A DNA stretch of 64,000 bases. It comes from Poa pratensis. Its lineage: Eukaryota; Streptophyta; Magnoliopsida; Poales; Poaceae. Below the pieces are notes generated by a model that had not been told where the DNA came from, did not search any database, and was given only the letters and a program-made list of their open reading frames with translations. This document shows positions 24,501 through 36,849 of this stretch, in pieces. Both the position numbers and the translations under genes were made by a program. How positions within the stretch are numbered: the first letter of the stretch is position 1; each line of letters begins with the position of its first letter. Where the stretch lies: NCBI GenBank assembly GCA_947311845.1, contig CAMZMU010000034.1, positions 91,763,263 through 91,827,262 of the forward strand. Reading direction: 5' to 3'.

Positions 24501-24689
24501 TATGTCTTAGTTTCTGGATGACTTCATCTTGCTAAAAACATGGCAACCAAGTGTAATTTATCTGGAATCATCCTTTGATGAGATGACAAATGTATCTAAA
24601 ATTTAGATGAAATGCCAAGTGTATCTTTTTTGGATGATTTCACATTGATTAAAATGTGGTAATCAAGTGTGGCACCGAACCGGAGAACG

Positions 24690-25265
24690 TAGCGTGTGCT
24701 TTCGAAAAATCTGTGTCTGAACAATATGGTAGCCGAATCAGAAAACCTGGCGGGCCGAAGTGGAAAACATGGAGGGCACTTTTGAAAAATCTGATGTATG
24801 TGTCCGAACAATATGGTAGCTGAACCGAAAACTTGGCACATTCAAAAAATCCGATAGTTGTGTCCGAATAATGTGGTAGCTGAACCGGATAACCTAGCAG
24901 GTGCATTTGAAAAGACCAATAAAATGTGTCCGGACAATGTGGCATCTGAAGCGGAAAATATGATGGTTACTTTTTAAGAAATATGTTAGTTGTGACCAAA
25001 TAATGTGATAGTTGAACCGGATAATTTGGCAGGTGCATTTAAAAAATCTGATAAATGTGTCCGAACAATGTAGTATCTGAACCGGAAAATATGATGGTTA
25101 TTTAAAAATATATGTTAGTTGTGTCTGAATAATGTGATAGCTGAACCCAATAAATTTGACGGTGATTTTGAAATATCTGGTAACGTGTCCGATATGGTAT
25201 CTGAACCAGAAAATATGATGGTTATTTTCAAAAGAAATGTTCATTGTATCCGAACAATGTGAGTT
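24690..25265. repeat. Tandem repeat array, period ~65 bp, about 8 copies
   Basis: The core TGTGTCCGAACAATGTGG followed by TAGCTGAACCGG recurs about every 64-66 bp from 24.70 to 25.20 kb. Two variants alternate (GATAATTTGGCAGGTGCA and GAAAATATGATGGTTA), giving a ~130-bp higher-order unit in the right part. Copies differ by roughly 10-25% by eye. Confidence 0.75.
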
Positions 25266-27300
25266 AAAATAGAAACTTGAAATTTCTTTTTAAAACCCAG
25301 TAACCCTTACCGAACAAATATGAAAACTTTGTCGAAAATGCCTTTTGAAAGTCCCGTAAACATATCTAAACGACCTAACTATTTCTAACAACACCGGAGT
25401 TGTCTTAAAGCAAAGTACATAATTTGGTCTAAGTATTTCTAAAAAAATGGCAGCAAAATAAGATAATAGTTGCATGTAAGAAAATGTAATGAGAGCATTG
25501 CGCGGTACCTATTTTATTCTCATGATTTTTATTACAAAAATTTGCATGCATATCTTTTGGTCTACTACCGAAACAACCACTGTTGCTTACGCTGCAGCTT
25601 TTTGTGACGTAGTGCTCGCGCAGAAGCTAGTAGGCTAGTCTTGGTCACAAAAAGGATCGACGTAGCATACGCGCGTACAGCTGGAAACAGATGCCGCCGC
25701 TCGGAACGACATATCTACGGTGCCGCTCCGTAGCACGGCCCTTCTTGAACTGGGAAGCTAGACATTATAGGAATTACAACGAGGATCCTAGACATTATAG
25801 GAATTACAACATAGCCCTCACAGTTTAATAAAAGGACCTAAGAAAAATAAACACGATCCGATCCTTCTCCACTGGTGTTGCAATTAAACCTCGAAGCAAC
25901 GGTTGTCGGTCGTGCCACCGGGGATAACACCACTTATGGTGTCGCTGACATGGGCGCCACGCTGAGGTTGGAGATCCTCAGAGAAGGCACGTCGGCATAG
26001 AGGAAGAGAAATCGTTGACACACAAAGGCATCTTCGGCCAAGAGTAATGGCGACGCAAACCCGCCGTCATTGATTAACTCAACAAGCTGAAGCTTAAACA
26101 TCTTCACTAGAATCTCCAGATCCAGCCGGCCCAACCTTTCGTCCACCTCCAAGGTAAACAGATTTGGCGGACGCTACACAAACCAGAGAAGGCCCGAGCT
26201 CATTGTCAATGTCGATGCTACATCGAAGCTCCTCCTTCACATTCTACCATGGAGAACAAGAAGAGAAGCACAAAGGTTGTCTCACGACGTTGCTCGCCCA
26301 CGACGAGACTAGCATTTGCAACCTGATATTACGCCATACGCCTCGAAGGCAAACCTAACCCTAGTCCTATGTCTACTATTTACAGAGCCATGTCGTCCAC
26401 CCCTCCCAAACCTACTCTAGTAGAAGAATCGGGCGGAGAGGGAGGGGGAAGGGGTCGGGGGCCTTGTTCTCCCTCATTCAATTCAACCACCGCTCATGAG
26501 TTTACACGATTAAAGTTCACCATAGAATTTGTACTGAGCATGACATAACTGGGAACAAAACCGAGCTTTCAACGCTTTCATGAGACGGAAGGGGCAATAG
26601 TGTGGAAAACTATCGCTAAGCTCAGTACTCATCCTGTCTTGCAAAACCAAACTCACTTGATACTCATCTTCCTCCATAGGAGAATAGTCCTCACTTGGTT
26701 CTGGAACAGAAGTGTTCAATGCATGCTATAACGTGCGACCGCCGAAAACTTCCCTCAGATCATGAATCCACAACTCTTTCAGATTTTCATAATCAAGGGG
26801 TTCCATTTTATACAACAGAAACAAGTTTATTTAAACTCTTAGTTTATTACTAAAATCTTGCACTACTTTAAGTCAATTAAAATTGAATCCAAGATATGCT
26901 CCCACTAAGCCCAATAATCATCATGATTGGCATTGTGTGATTCAAGACCCGAGAATCCGACATACCAAGCATGGATACGTGTCATGGCATGTGGATAACC
27001 AGTAGGCTACCTTGCCAACTGTAGCTACTACAACTCATGTTCGTCTTTCGACGGATGTGTTCATGACTCATAACTAGTTATGTCTGAACTTCAAGACAAC
27101 TAACCGTTAAACGCTGCATGAACGGCTCATGAACACGCCCCCTACCACCTGGCCCACATGACTCATGGATACATGTCGCCCGGGTACAACCAGTAAGTTT
27201 GACGCTGCCACAATTGCAAGAACACGATTGCCAGAGCCTTCCTCGATGTGTGCCTCGCGCCGCCCCCTCCGCACCCCGCACTCAGGCATCCCATCCGCAT
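25266..27300. other. Unassigned intergenic/repetitive DNA
   Basis: No gene supported. A direct repeat CTAGACATTATAGGAATTAC occurs at 25758 and 25788. The 26.7-27.3 kb part looks like decayed transposon sequence, but I could not name it. Confidence 0.35.
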
Positions 27301-28136
27301 ATCTCTCCACTGAGCAAGGTGAACGACTCTGTTAGCATTTAATCTTGATTCATGTATCCACATGCTTATTTATTCTGCATGTAGTTAGGTGATCATGTAG
27401 TGTGGCTCGTAGGAGAGTAAGTTTAGCAGGTACGCATGCTGTGATGCCGGAGAAGGCCGTGTGATACGGCGAGCAAGGCGAGATGCCGATGACGGCGTGA
27501 AGCATCGGTGCCGCACGAGGGCGGTGAGAAGCGGCCAGATGTGCAAGTGGCTGGAGCATGACGGACTACACCTTTAAGTTTGAGCCGAGTGTTTTGGCCA
27601 AGTCATAGTTAGTTGATTCCATGGGAGTTGTTAGCTATAGCTTCGTGCGTGCATGCATGTTGGCCGGGTCATGTGGTGCCTAGAGAGATTATAGGAGATG
27701 ACCAGGCAGCAGTTAGTGGTTTAGTGCGTCAGTGCATGGCTAGCTATAGTGGGGTTAGTGCGCTTAGTGTGGTCTCCGGCTGAGTAGCCAATGTGTTCAC
27801 CAAGGAGTAGAGCCTCTAGGCAAAGCTAGCAGTTGGCCGAGTACTAAGCAATAGTTAATATGATTATGGGAAAGAGAAATAATGTAGCCAATGTGTTCAC
27901 CAAGGTCCAAAGGAGTAGAGCCTCTAGGCAAAGCTAGCAGTTGGCTTCTTCCATATTTACTAGAAGGAAATGGCGCTCTTTGCCACGCCCGATTGGAGTA
28001 ATTGTGGTGTGTGTTTGTTTCCTTCTGTTGTTTTGTAATCACCTCGTTTCGATTTTTCTCCTTTGTCATGCCTAGGTCCCCAAAATCAAAAATGTATGTG
28101 TGTTGTGAGTATGCATCATCCGCAAGTGCCTTACAT
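27301..28136. other. Repetitive DNA, possibly an old LTR, with an internal direct repeat
   Basis: Sequence beginning TGTTAGCATTTAATC (27331) is LTR-like in style, but no matching end or partner was found. A ~50-bp direct repeat containing GTAGAGCCTCTAGGCAAAGC occurs at 27786-27835 and again at about 27890-27950. Confidence 0.3.
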
Positions 28137-28141
28137 CTCAC

Positions 28142-29372
28142 AGATACGTCTCAAACATATTTATAATTTTTGGTTGTTCTATGCATGTTATATATCATTG
28201 CCACATGTTTTTTATAATGTTTTATATCGTTTTGGCACATTTTATGAAACTAACCTATTAACAAGATGCCCAATGCCAGTTTCTGTTTATTATGTCTGTG
28301 CATTACAGAAAAGGTCCAAAATCCAAAGTGCTCAGAAAATTCCGAAAACATTACATAAATTCTATTTCGTCAGAATACCCCGGGAGCCACAAGGACAAGT
28401 CTGGGTAGGGCCACAGCCCCCAGACGACCCCTGGCCGCGGTCCAGGCTGGGCCGCGCCTGGGTCCCACCTGGGCACCTCGTGCACCACCTCACGCCGCCT
28501 CTTCGCCCATAAAGTCCCTCCTGACCTAAAAACGACGACCCCTCAGAGGATTTTCCCTCTGAGCTCCGCCGCCATCTGAAACCCTATTTCGGGGGACATA
28601 AGGCTTTGTTTCGGTACTCTGCCGGGACAAGGAATTGCCCCCGAAGCCATCTTCATCGCCGTTGCTGCCTCCCACGATGAGGAGGAGTAGTTCTTCATCG
28701 GGGCTGAGGGGTCTTGCTGTAGCTATGTGGTTATCTTTCTCTCCCATGGTGTGATCTTTGTGTGATCATGAGCATTGTTAATCTAGTTGAATGCATATAT
28801 GTTGTTTCCCCTTTATTATGTGATCTTTGTGTGATCATGAGCATTGTTAATCTAGTTGAATGCATATATGTTGTTTCCCCTTTATTATGTAATGGATACG
28901 ATACTCAGTTTATTTATCTAGTATAATTTCCGGAGTCACTGTTGACAACACAAAACCATGGTGACAGTGCGGGTGTGGCGTGTTTGACTCTATGGTGTTA
29001 GATGTCACTATGAAATTGTGGTGTTTGTTTAGTACTGTCTTGGGGTGCTCATAGTTTTGCTACATGTTTACTTGCTGCCATTTTTACTACAGATTACAAA
29101 TACCACTTGGTACTATCTATCACTTGCATTTTACTATCTCTTCGTCGAACTAGTGCACCTATAATCTGAGAAGTGTATTGGGTGTGTTGGGGACACAAGA
29201 GACTTCTTATATTTTAATTGCAGGGTTGCTTGAGAGGGGTATCTTTGACCTCTACCTCCCTGAGTTCGATAAACTTTAGGTTACTCACTTAAGGAGTTTG
29301 CTGCAATCTGACAAACCTCTGCACTTGGAGGCCCAACACTGTATACAAGAATAAAAACGTGTATAGACATCA
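28142..29372 (+). mobile_element. Solo LTR of a Gypsy-type retrotransposon
   Basis: Starts AGATACGTCTCAAAC (a TGATACGTCT start with the first T changed) and ends TATAGACATCA. An exact 5-bp target-site duplication CTCAC lies at 28137-28141 and 29373-29377. No internal domain follows, so this is a single LTR left by recombination between the two LTRs of one element. CCCATAAAGTCC near 28507 could be its TATA region. Confidence 0.85.
28752..28889 (+). repeat. Perfect 69-bp tandem duplication inside the solo LTR
   Basis: The 69 bp from 28752 to 28820 (starting TGATCTTTGTGTGATC) are repeated without change at 28821-28889. Confidence 0.92.
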
Positions 29373-29377
29373 CTCAC

Positions 29378-30209
29378 CAATTTCATCAAAGTATTTTTCT
29401 TAATTCTGTTCAATATTTTCAATTGATCACAACACGATTGATTAGGAAAAGCTAATCATAAAATACAACTTCTTGCAAATAAGAATCAAGTAAATCGTAC
29501 CAGAACAAGCATACATTTGGACCAATGCAGTTGCATTAGAGAATATAAGCGAGGACATCAAAGTAGAATGACATAATGTATATCAATCGATCATTGCATA
29601 GAAAAGTAGCTAATGCTAGTAGGCCGGTAGCCTGCACAATAAAAATAACATGCCTAATACTCATGGAGGTGACCAAAGTAATTAAAATTTGAAGCAACAT
29701 GAACCCAAAGTGACCCGCAAAGCTTCACTATAGAAATTGTAATTGTTGTAAAATAGGTAACAAAATAGAGGAGATGTAGGAAACCACAATTACAACCGGG
29801 AAAGTAAATTTGTGCAGGGGAAATACTGAGAATCTGTCCAGCCCATCCAGGCTACTGCAGGACTATCTTTTTCACGACTGCGAACTCTTGTATGACTTTC
29901 TAGTTTTTTCAAGTTGATATCAACATCACAAAGTTTCCTTTAAACACGACATGAACCATGCCATGTCTTGAAGACAAACTAAGTGAACGAATCCCTCAAA
30001 GGTGTAATAAAACATGATGTATAGATCCACATGGAAATCTTTCATGTGTTACTTTTCTCACTATGGCGCGAATTAAGCAATCTTAATACATTGAAAGTAA
30101 CATAAAAAACTCCATACCTTTTTGTTTGATGTAGACATAAGCTGATCAAAGCTTAAATTGGTTGTAGTTCATGAATGGTAGTCCTTCTTTTGGAGATAAA
30201 TAACTGTAA
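29378..30209. other. Unassigned AT-rich DNA
   Basis: The right flank of the solo LTR. No gene or defined element seen. Confidence 0.35.
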
Positions 30210-30214
30210 ATAAG

Positions 30215-31961
30215 TGATGCATGTAAAATGCATACATGAACTTTGCATTATTTTACTTATATTCCAGTCATATTTGCATCATATAAGGGTTATATCACTG
30301 TTTTATAATGATTTTGGAAATACTTGATATGTTTCCTATTTTTATGGAATTAACCCTGCACAGGCAGAAAACCCTAGTTCTATATTGTAATGTTTCAGGG
30401 ACCCAAACGACGTCCAAATGACCTGCAAATTTACGAGCGTCAATTTTTGGAAGGAAGAAGACTTTGGAGCGAAGGAATCAAACAAGCGGAGACCCGAGGG
30501 CCAAGATAGGTGGGCCCACGCGGCCAGGTACATGGGCCGCGTGGGACCCCTCCTTTCGGGCCTCGGAGCTCCGTTGCCGTCGATCTTTTCTCCACCGACT
30601 CGGTTTTGACCTAAAACCGCCTATAAAAATAGTCCCCGACGCCCTTCGGAAGGGAGCGCCGCAGAAACACAGAAACCACGAAACAAAGACCTGGAGTTGC
30701 AGATTGGAGGGGGAAAACTCCGGCGGGGCGCTGCCGGCGTGGTCTCCATCTTCTCCAACGGCTTCTCCACCATCTCCATGATGAAGAGGGAGTAGTCCAC
30801 CTCTGGACTATGGGTTTGTGGAAGTAACTTATGTATCTCTCCTCTCTCTTGAGGTTCACTAATTAGTACCGTATGAGCTGCTGAACATGATTACGGTCAT
30901 CTATGTAATACCTTTGTGGTGGATCTTTTTATGAGTTAATATATGTTTGAGATTGCAATGGTTTTGTTTCAGTTATGAAAGTAGATGCATATTATGTACC
31001 CCGTTCTTATTTACTTGTCATGATCAAGCATGTTTATGAGAGCGTGTGAGGGGGAACGTGTGCATTAGTTGGAGTAACGGGGGGTGGCTAGTGCAGTGAA
31101 CGTGAGAGAAAGTTCTGTGATCCACTTGGGTGTTTTTACCTTACTTTGTTGTCTCACTAGGGATAAAAAGAAATACCATGCTACCGGAGATGTGGGTGTG
31201 ACCATTGCCACTTCCTCCATGACTAGATCTAGCATGTTCTTATTTTAACTTCATGTCATGATACTTATTGCTATACTCTGAGTTATCTTAATTACTGAGG
31301 TGTTATGATTTAGTTCGCATCGGTGGAGTATAAGAGAGACTAATAACCAAAATGTCTCTATGTTAGGACGTGATGCCCATATAATTATAACTTGTCATTA
31401 AACTATTGTTTGTAATCTCATATGTCAACTCTAGTGTTCCATTGTCTACCACTTTATTAAAGAGAGAGTGAATTTGTGAAACCATGAACCCCGGTCCATT
31501 TTTAATCATAAGAAACACCTTTCCAACCACTTTTACCACTTTTCCATTTTCTACCATTTAAAAATCCGAAAATACAAAAACACTTTTACATCTTGCATTC
31601 ATCATATAAAACCCAAAAATATCATTTATCATTGCTACCACCATCCTTGCATATTTATTTACCACCACTGCATATTTATTTCTTGTTTGCATTGCATATT
31701 ATCTTGATATCATTCTCACACCTTGTGCTTGACAACTACTAGGTGAGGTTGAGGACCAAAACATTTACTTTGTTTTGTAGGTAACCAAAAGAAGGATAGG
31801 AAAGATAAATCTTCACTACTGATTCCCCGAGAGTTCGATATTAAACCCTCGAGTCACCCCTCGTGGGGAAAACACGTCTTCCACTTACTACACACTCTGC
31901 ACTTGGAGTCTCAACCTAACCCATATTCTTTTGACGCAGGTAACTACGTCATCGGGTATCA
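30215..31961 (+). repeat. 5' LTR of the outer Gypsy element
   Basis: 1747 bp, TG...CA ends, with a TATA box CCTATAAAAATAG at 30620-30632 as its likely promoter. It matches the split 3' LTR throughout. Confidence 0.92.
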
Positions 31962-32327
31962 AGATTGTTTTCTGACGCCGTTGCCGGGGAATCATTGCTG
32001 AAAGGTTTATCCAAGGGTCCCTGCACTAGCTCTGTTTTCTGGCGCCGGGTTTATCCAAGGATATCTCACCAAGTCAAATTCATCACCAACTTGTGCTAAC
32101 ATCTAAGCTTGGGGAGGTTGCACCTACGTAAGCATCATCTTATCCATCTTTACCTTCAAAGCAATTTATCTTGTTTTGTCATTGTCTTGCATTTTTAAGT
32201 TCGGTTTGCATATTTATTTTCAGTTTTGCATTTTGTGTTGCATTTGTTATTTCGGTTTGCATCATTTAGTGTCATTTTATTTTCAGTTTTGCATAAAAAA
32301 TTAAAAAAAACATAAAAACTTGTTAAA
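31962..32327 (+). other. Primer-binding site and leader of the outer Gypsy element
   Basis: The leader starts right after the LTR with a site close to TGGCGCCGTTGCCGGGGA (one mismatch) at about 31971-31988. Non-coding sequence then runs to the gag ATG, including one AAGCTTGGGGA motif near 32105. Confidence 0.7.
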
Positions 32328-34322
32328 ATGGGAGAAAGAACTAAGTTGTGTGATTACACAAACACTCCAAATGATCAATTTATTGCTAGGCCCATTGCCA
32401 CACCTGAGATAAATGCTGATAGTTATGAAATAAGTCCTAGTTTGTTGAACTTGATAACTAGAGAACAATTTGGCGGTAGTGCTATGGAGGATGCCTCTAT
32501 GCATCTTCATGATTTTGTTGAAATATGTGACATGCAGAAATTTAAAAATGTGGAAAGTGATATTCTAAAACTGAAGTTATTTCCTTTCTCACTTAGAGGA
32601 AAAGCTAAAGAGTGGCTGCATTCATTACCTATTGATAGCATTAAAACTAGGGATGATTTAAAAGAAGCTTTCATTAAGAAATACTATCCTCCTGTTAAAA
32701 TTTTGCAAAATAGAAACAACATTCTTTCTTTTAGGCAAAATGAAAATGAACATGTTGCTATGGCTTGGGATAGGATTAAACTTATGCTTAGAACTTGTCC
32801 ATCACATGGGGTCAACGAATGGACCATACTACACTCTTTTTACAATGGTCTAAATTACATGTCTAGAAATATTCTTGATTCTGCTGCTGGAGGTGCGTTT
32901 ATGGGAAAAACTATAGTAGAAGCTAAGAACATATTGGAAAGTATTTTGCAAAACTATAGTCAATGGCATACTGATAGAGCACCTAATCCTTCTAAGAAAG
33001 TAAACTCCATAGAAGAAACAAATGAGTTGTCATCTAAAATGGACACTATTCTTGCTTTCATTAATAAACAAAATATTGAAAATGTTCCTTTGCAAGAACT
33101 AGTTGGTAATAATCCTGAAAATGTTGATGTTAACTTCATTAGGAACTATGGTAATAATGGGTATAGTACCAACAATTATAATTCCTATAATAAAGCCCCA
33201 TATGTTCCCAACAACCGTCCTTCTATTCCATATCCTAATGCTAGTGATAATCATTGGAAGCCTATGCCACCACGTAATGATAATTTTGAGGCTAATAAAA
33301 TTCTTATGGAACAAGTTGCTAGTCATAATACCATGATACAAGAGTTGAATAAGTCTATTGCTTCTATTAGTTCTGATATTAAAGGCTTACAACTCCAAAC
33401 TGCAGGACTAGACAAAGCCTTGTCAAAACTAGCTGATAACCAAGCCACTTTATTGAGTATGTCTGCAGGGAAACCACAAGCACCACCTATGGTTGGAATG
33501 AATTCTATTAATATTACTGAAAATGTTCCTCTTACTTTGGAGGAAACTCTTAATGAATTATTGAACTATCCTGAATATTTGTTGCCATTTATGTCTCAAC
33601 TTGTTGGATTAAAAGAAGAAGTTAACGAAACTGAATATGATGAATCTCTTCTGTTAATTGAGTTAGAGAAAAAAGTTGAGGAAGTTAAAATGCTTAGTGA
33701 AGTCAAGGAACCATTGCTTGACTTAGAGAATTCTAGCTTGCATGAATTAATATCTATCTTACAAAAATTTGCAAGTGATCCTTCCATCAACTCTAACCAA
33801 GCTGGTTTTGGTTCTTATATTGCTAATCATGTCTTGAAAGAAAAGATTGCTAGGTACAACCAAGAGGCTATGATACCACCTAAGCTTGGGGATATATGGA
33901 TTCTCAAAATCCTAGTAACCATTGGAAAAGAGACACACCATGCTATACTTGATCTAGGATCTAGTGTCTCTGTTTTATCTAAAGAATTATATGATATACT
34001 TGAATTGAAAAATCTTGAAAAATGCTCTATTGAACTTGCACTTGCTGATGATTCCATTAAACATGCTTTAGGAAAAGTAAGTGATGTTATGGTAGAGTTG
34101 CATATGACATTTGTACCTGTTGATTTTCTAATCATGGATATGGGGAATAAAACCTCTAGTCCAATTATTCTTGAAAGACCTTTTCTTCGTACTACAGGTG
34201 CTTTCATTGATTCAAAAGAAGGGAATGTGAAGTTTCAGTTTCCACACAAGAAGTGCATGGAACACTTCCCAAGGAAGAGGGGCACATCATTCAAGCTCTC
34301 TCATGAGTTTCGTCCTCTATAA
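32328..34322 (+). CDS. Gag-protease polyprotein of the outer Gypsy element (664 aa)
   Basis: One uninterrupted 664-codon ORF. Residues ~50-210 carry the retrotransposon gag region (LRGKAKEWLHSLPIDSI, FIKKYYPP, AWDRIKLMLRTCPSHG). The middle (~260-340) is rich in Asn, Tyr and Pro. The last ~150 residues are a retropepsin-like aspartic protease: HAILDLGSSVSVLSKELYD (the DLG replaces the usual DTG, as in Athila-like elements) and PIILERPFLRT, where the usual Gly of LGRP is Glu. No reverse transcriptase, RNase H or integrase follows. An intact gag-protease without pol suggests an element that used pol supplied by relatives. A CCHC zinc knuckle was not found. Confidence 0.88.
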   Translation: MGERTKLCDYTNTPNDQFIARPIATPEINADSYEISPSLLNLITREQFGGSAMEDASMHLHDFVEICDMQKFKNVESDILKLKLFPFSLRGKAKEWLHSLPIDSIKTRDDLKEAFIKKYYPPVKILQNRNNILSFRQNENEHVAMAWDRIKLMLRTCPSHGVNEWTILHSFYNGLNYMSRNILDSAAGGAFMGKTIVEAKNILESILQNYSQWHTDRAPNPSKKVNSIEETNELSSKMDTILAFINKQNIENVPLQELVGNNPENVDVNFIRNYGNNGYSTNNYNSYNKAPYVPNNRPSIPYPNASDNHWKPMPPRNDNFEANKILMEQVASHNTMIQELNKSIASISSDIKGLQLQTAGLDKALSKLADNQATLLSMSAGKPQAPPMVGMNSINITENVPLTLEETLNELLNYPEYLLPFMSQLVGLKEEVNETEYDESLLLIELEKKVEEVKMLSEVKEPLLDLENSSLHELISILQKFASDPSINSNQAGFGSYIANHVLKEKIARYNQEAMIPPKLGDIWILKILVTIGKETHHAILDLGSSVSVLSKELYDILELKNLEKCSIELALADDSIKHALGKVSDVMVELHMTFVPVDFLIMDMGNKTSSPIILERPFLRTTGAFIDSKEGNVKFQFPHKKCMEHFPRKRGTSFKLSHEFRPL

Positions 34323-36393
34323 ACATCAAGTAAGAAGCCTAGCTATATGGCTATAAAGAAAGCGCTTTACGGGAGGCAACCCGGTTGTTTTTATTTGTGA
34401 TTTTCTTTGTGTCCTCTTACTGTAACAAGCGACTTTGTTTAGTTTAGTTTCTGGAATTTTTAATAAAGTGCCAAGTTTCACTCATTTTGGTTTGAAGAAG
34501 TTGCTTATAGCGTTCGGAGATTTTATTCCTGCACGAATCTGTGCACGGTATGATTTTTAATTATTATTATGTAACTCGGAATGAGCTCATATTTGAACTG
34601 TAGTTGCAACTTTTCATCCTCTGTATGCATGAATGTTTTCGGAATTTTTCGACAAAGTTTATTAGGGTAGAAAAATACGTTTTGCTGCTGCTGTTTTTTT
34701 GGACAGATTCTGTCCCATTTTGTTTGATGCATGCTTTGAACTTTTAACTTGAATCTTTTTGATCCAATTGAGTTTATGAGTTGGCATACAACATTATACA
34801 CTTTCTGGAAATCCATATGAATTTTTGTTCAAGGATTATATGCAGCAAGAAATCTATTTGTTTATCACTACTAATGCACCCCACAGAAAAGAAATGGGAG
34901 AAACGGTGTTTTGAAGTTTTTTCACAGGGATTAGAGGAGATGCACCAAGAGCTATCCAAGGATGGTGAAGACCATAAGCTTGGGGATGTGAAGACAACCC
35001 CACTGGACCTACACACTCTCGGTTTGCACACGTCTAACTTCTGTTTTTCGATCGAAACACTTTATCGCATAAACTTGGAGCTTCTTTTTGTTTGTTTTGG
35101 TTTGATTTTTATTTTGTGAGACCACCACACTATCATTTATATATGAGTGAGCTACTGGAAATTTGGGTTGATTTATGTTGGATGCTGTTATTAGATTGGG
35201 AAAAGGGATGTTGGAGTTGATTTTAAAAGATACATATAGTTGCATGATTCATGAGCTTGTTAATGAGTAATAATTTGCAAGTATTTTATCAAGAGCTATC
35301 TTTTATTCATGTTTTGATGCTGAATGTTAGTTTACTTTGTTTAACATGGATTGGTTAGTTCTATGGACACTCATGCATGTATTTAGATGGTCAACTTTCT
35401 CCCTCTTGCTAGCCCAAAAATTCCAACAAGTAAAAACTTGTTTCCAACACCTTCAACCAAAGTTTTTCCAGTGAGTCCACCATATCTACCTATTAGCTTT
35501 ATGCTATTCCGAGTATGTTTATCATGATATTTTTGTTATCTATACCTCTGAATAAAAATGCTTATGTTGTTGATTGTTATGGGAAAAGTTGGTTATAGAG
35601 CTCTCTCGAACTTGATGCACACTCTACTTTCATTGCATAGATAAAACATGACACATTATGATTAAAATTATGATGTTGTGGGCTTGACAAATGTCTTTGG
35701 TTGAGAGTTAGCTCATATGTGCTGTCACATGGCAAGCTTTCAACATGCACTTCATTTCATTTAGTTGATATCATGTACTTTTGTTTATGAATGCTTATCA
35801 TGGGTGAAATAAATGTGGAAATGAACTTGCTTTGTTTCCCAAGTTGAGTAACACATGGAGTAGGTACTTGTATTCAAGGGGCATGAGACTTTCAACCTGT
35901 ACTTTGTCAAGCACACTACTCATATTTGCTTTCACTTTAAACTTAATCATTCAATATGCTATGATAGGGGAATGAGAGCTTGACACCAAGGATTACCACA
36001 TTACAATCATTAACTTAAGTAGAGAAGTTCAGAAGTTAGATGAAACTATTTCATGCTTTATCTCTACTCATATATATCTTTCCAAAGTGTCAACCTTTTA
36101 TATTTAGATTTTCATCAATACTCTATGGCCATTATAGGATGTTCTTTCTTCTCATTATGCATACATGTGGTCCATAGTACTTTCTTTTATGTTACACTTT
36201 GTGAATTATCATTGAACATCCTTGCATTGAATACTTGATATCACTTCATAATCTATCTTGCATATTGCTACTTCTTTTAAGAATGAATCATTTGCCTCTA
36301 TGTAGCAATAGTAATCATCTTTGATATCCTTTGATAGTATTAAAATGCAAAGTCCATGTTAGTTTTATCACCTTCATACTCGAGGACGAGTAT
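34323..36393 (+). other. 3' non-coding internal region of the outer Gypsy element
   Basis: About 2 kb without a supported ORF. It contains a CATAAGCTTGGGGATG motif at 34975 that copies the polypurine tract, and CTCGAGGACGAG just before the inner insertion. Several stretches are similar to the coding-free element at 49849-53437. Confidence 0.7.
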
Positions 36394-36849
36394 TGACGAG
36401 GAGTGGACTCGGCAAATCCCTGGGTTGTGTACCCCGGGTTGATTGAAGGGGAGAGAGATGAGCGCTGGTGATCACGACGGCTGACAAGCAAGGCGTTTAC
36501 CCAGGTTCAGGCTCCCGGAGGATAACACCCTACTTCCTGCTTGTCTGGTATTGAATGGCGAGTTGTGGCTACAATGGCGAGATGGCAATCTCACTAGGGT
36601 TTGTGGTGGCGGCTATGAGCGTACCCTAGACGAAGGACCCTCCTAGCCTTTATATGGTAGGCTAGGTCTCAGGTGAACGGTGCCGATGGCGCTTACAAGC
36701 ATGGCTGGGGTCACATGACCTAGCGTCGACTATCTTGGGCCGCACGTCGTCCTCCTTGGGCCTTCCTTGGGCCCTCGTCATAAGGCTGATGGGCTTGGCG
36801 TGACCCAGGTATCCCCACCGTGGGGTAGTCGAAGAGTGACCCCACGACA
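36394..36849 (-). repeat. 3' LTR of the Tat-type element
   Basis: 456 bp. On the minus strand it starts TGTCGTGGGG and ends CTCCTCGTCA. A TATA-like CCATATAAAGGC lies at 36647-36658 on the minus strand. Confidence 0.92.

Noticed and set aside
32328..34322. Reading the 664-codon ORF as a host gene
   Set aside because: It has gag and retropepsin features and lies between LTRs, behind a primer-binding site.
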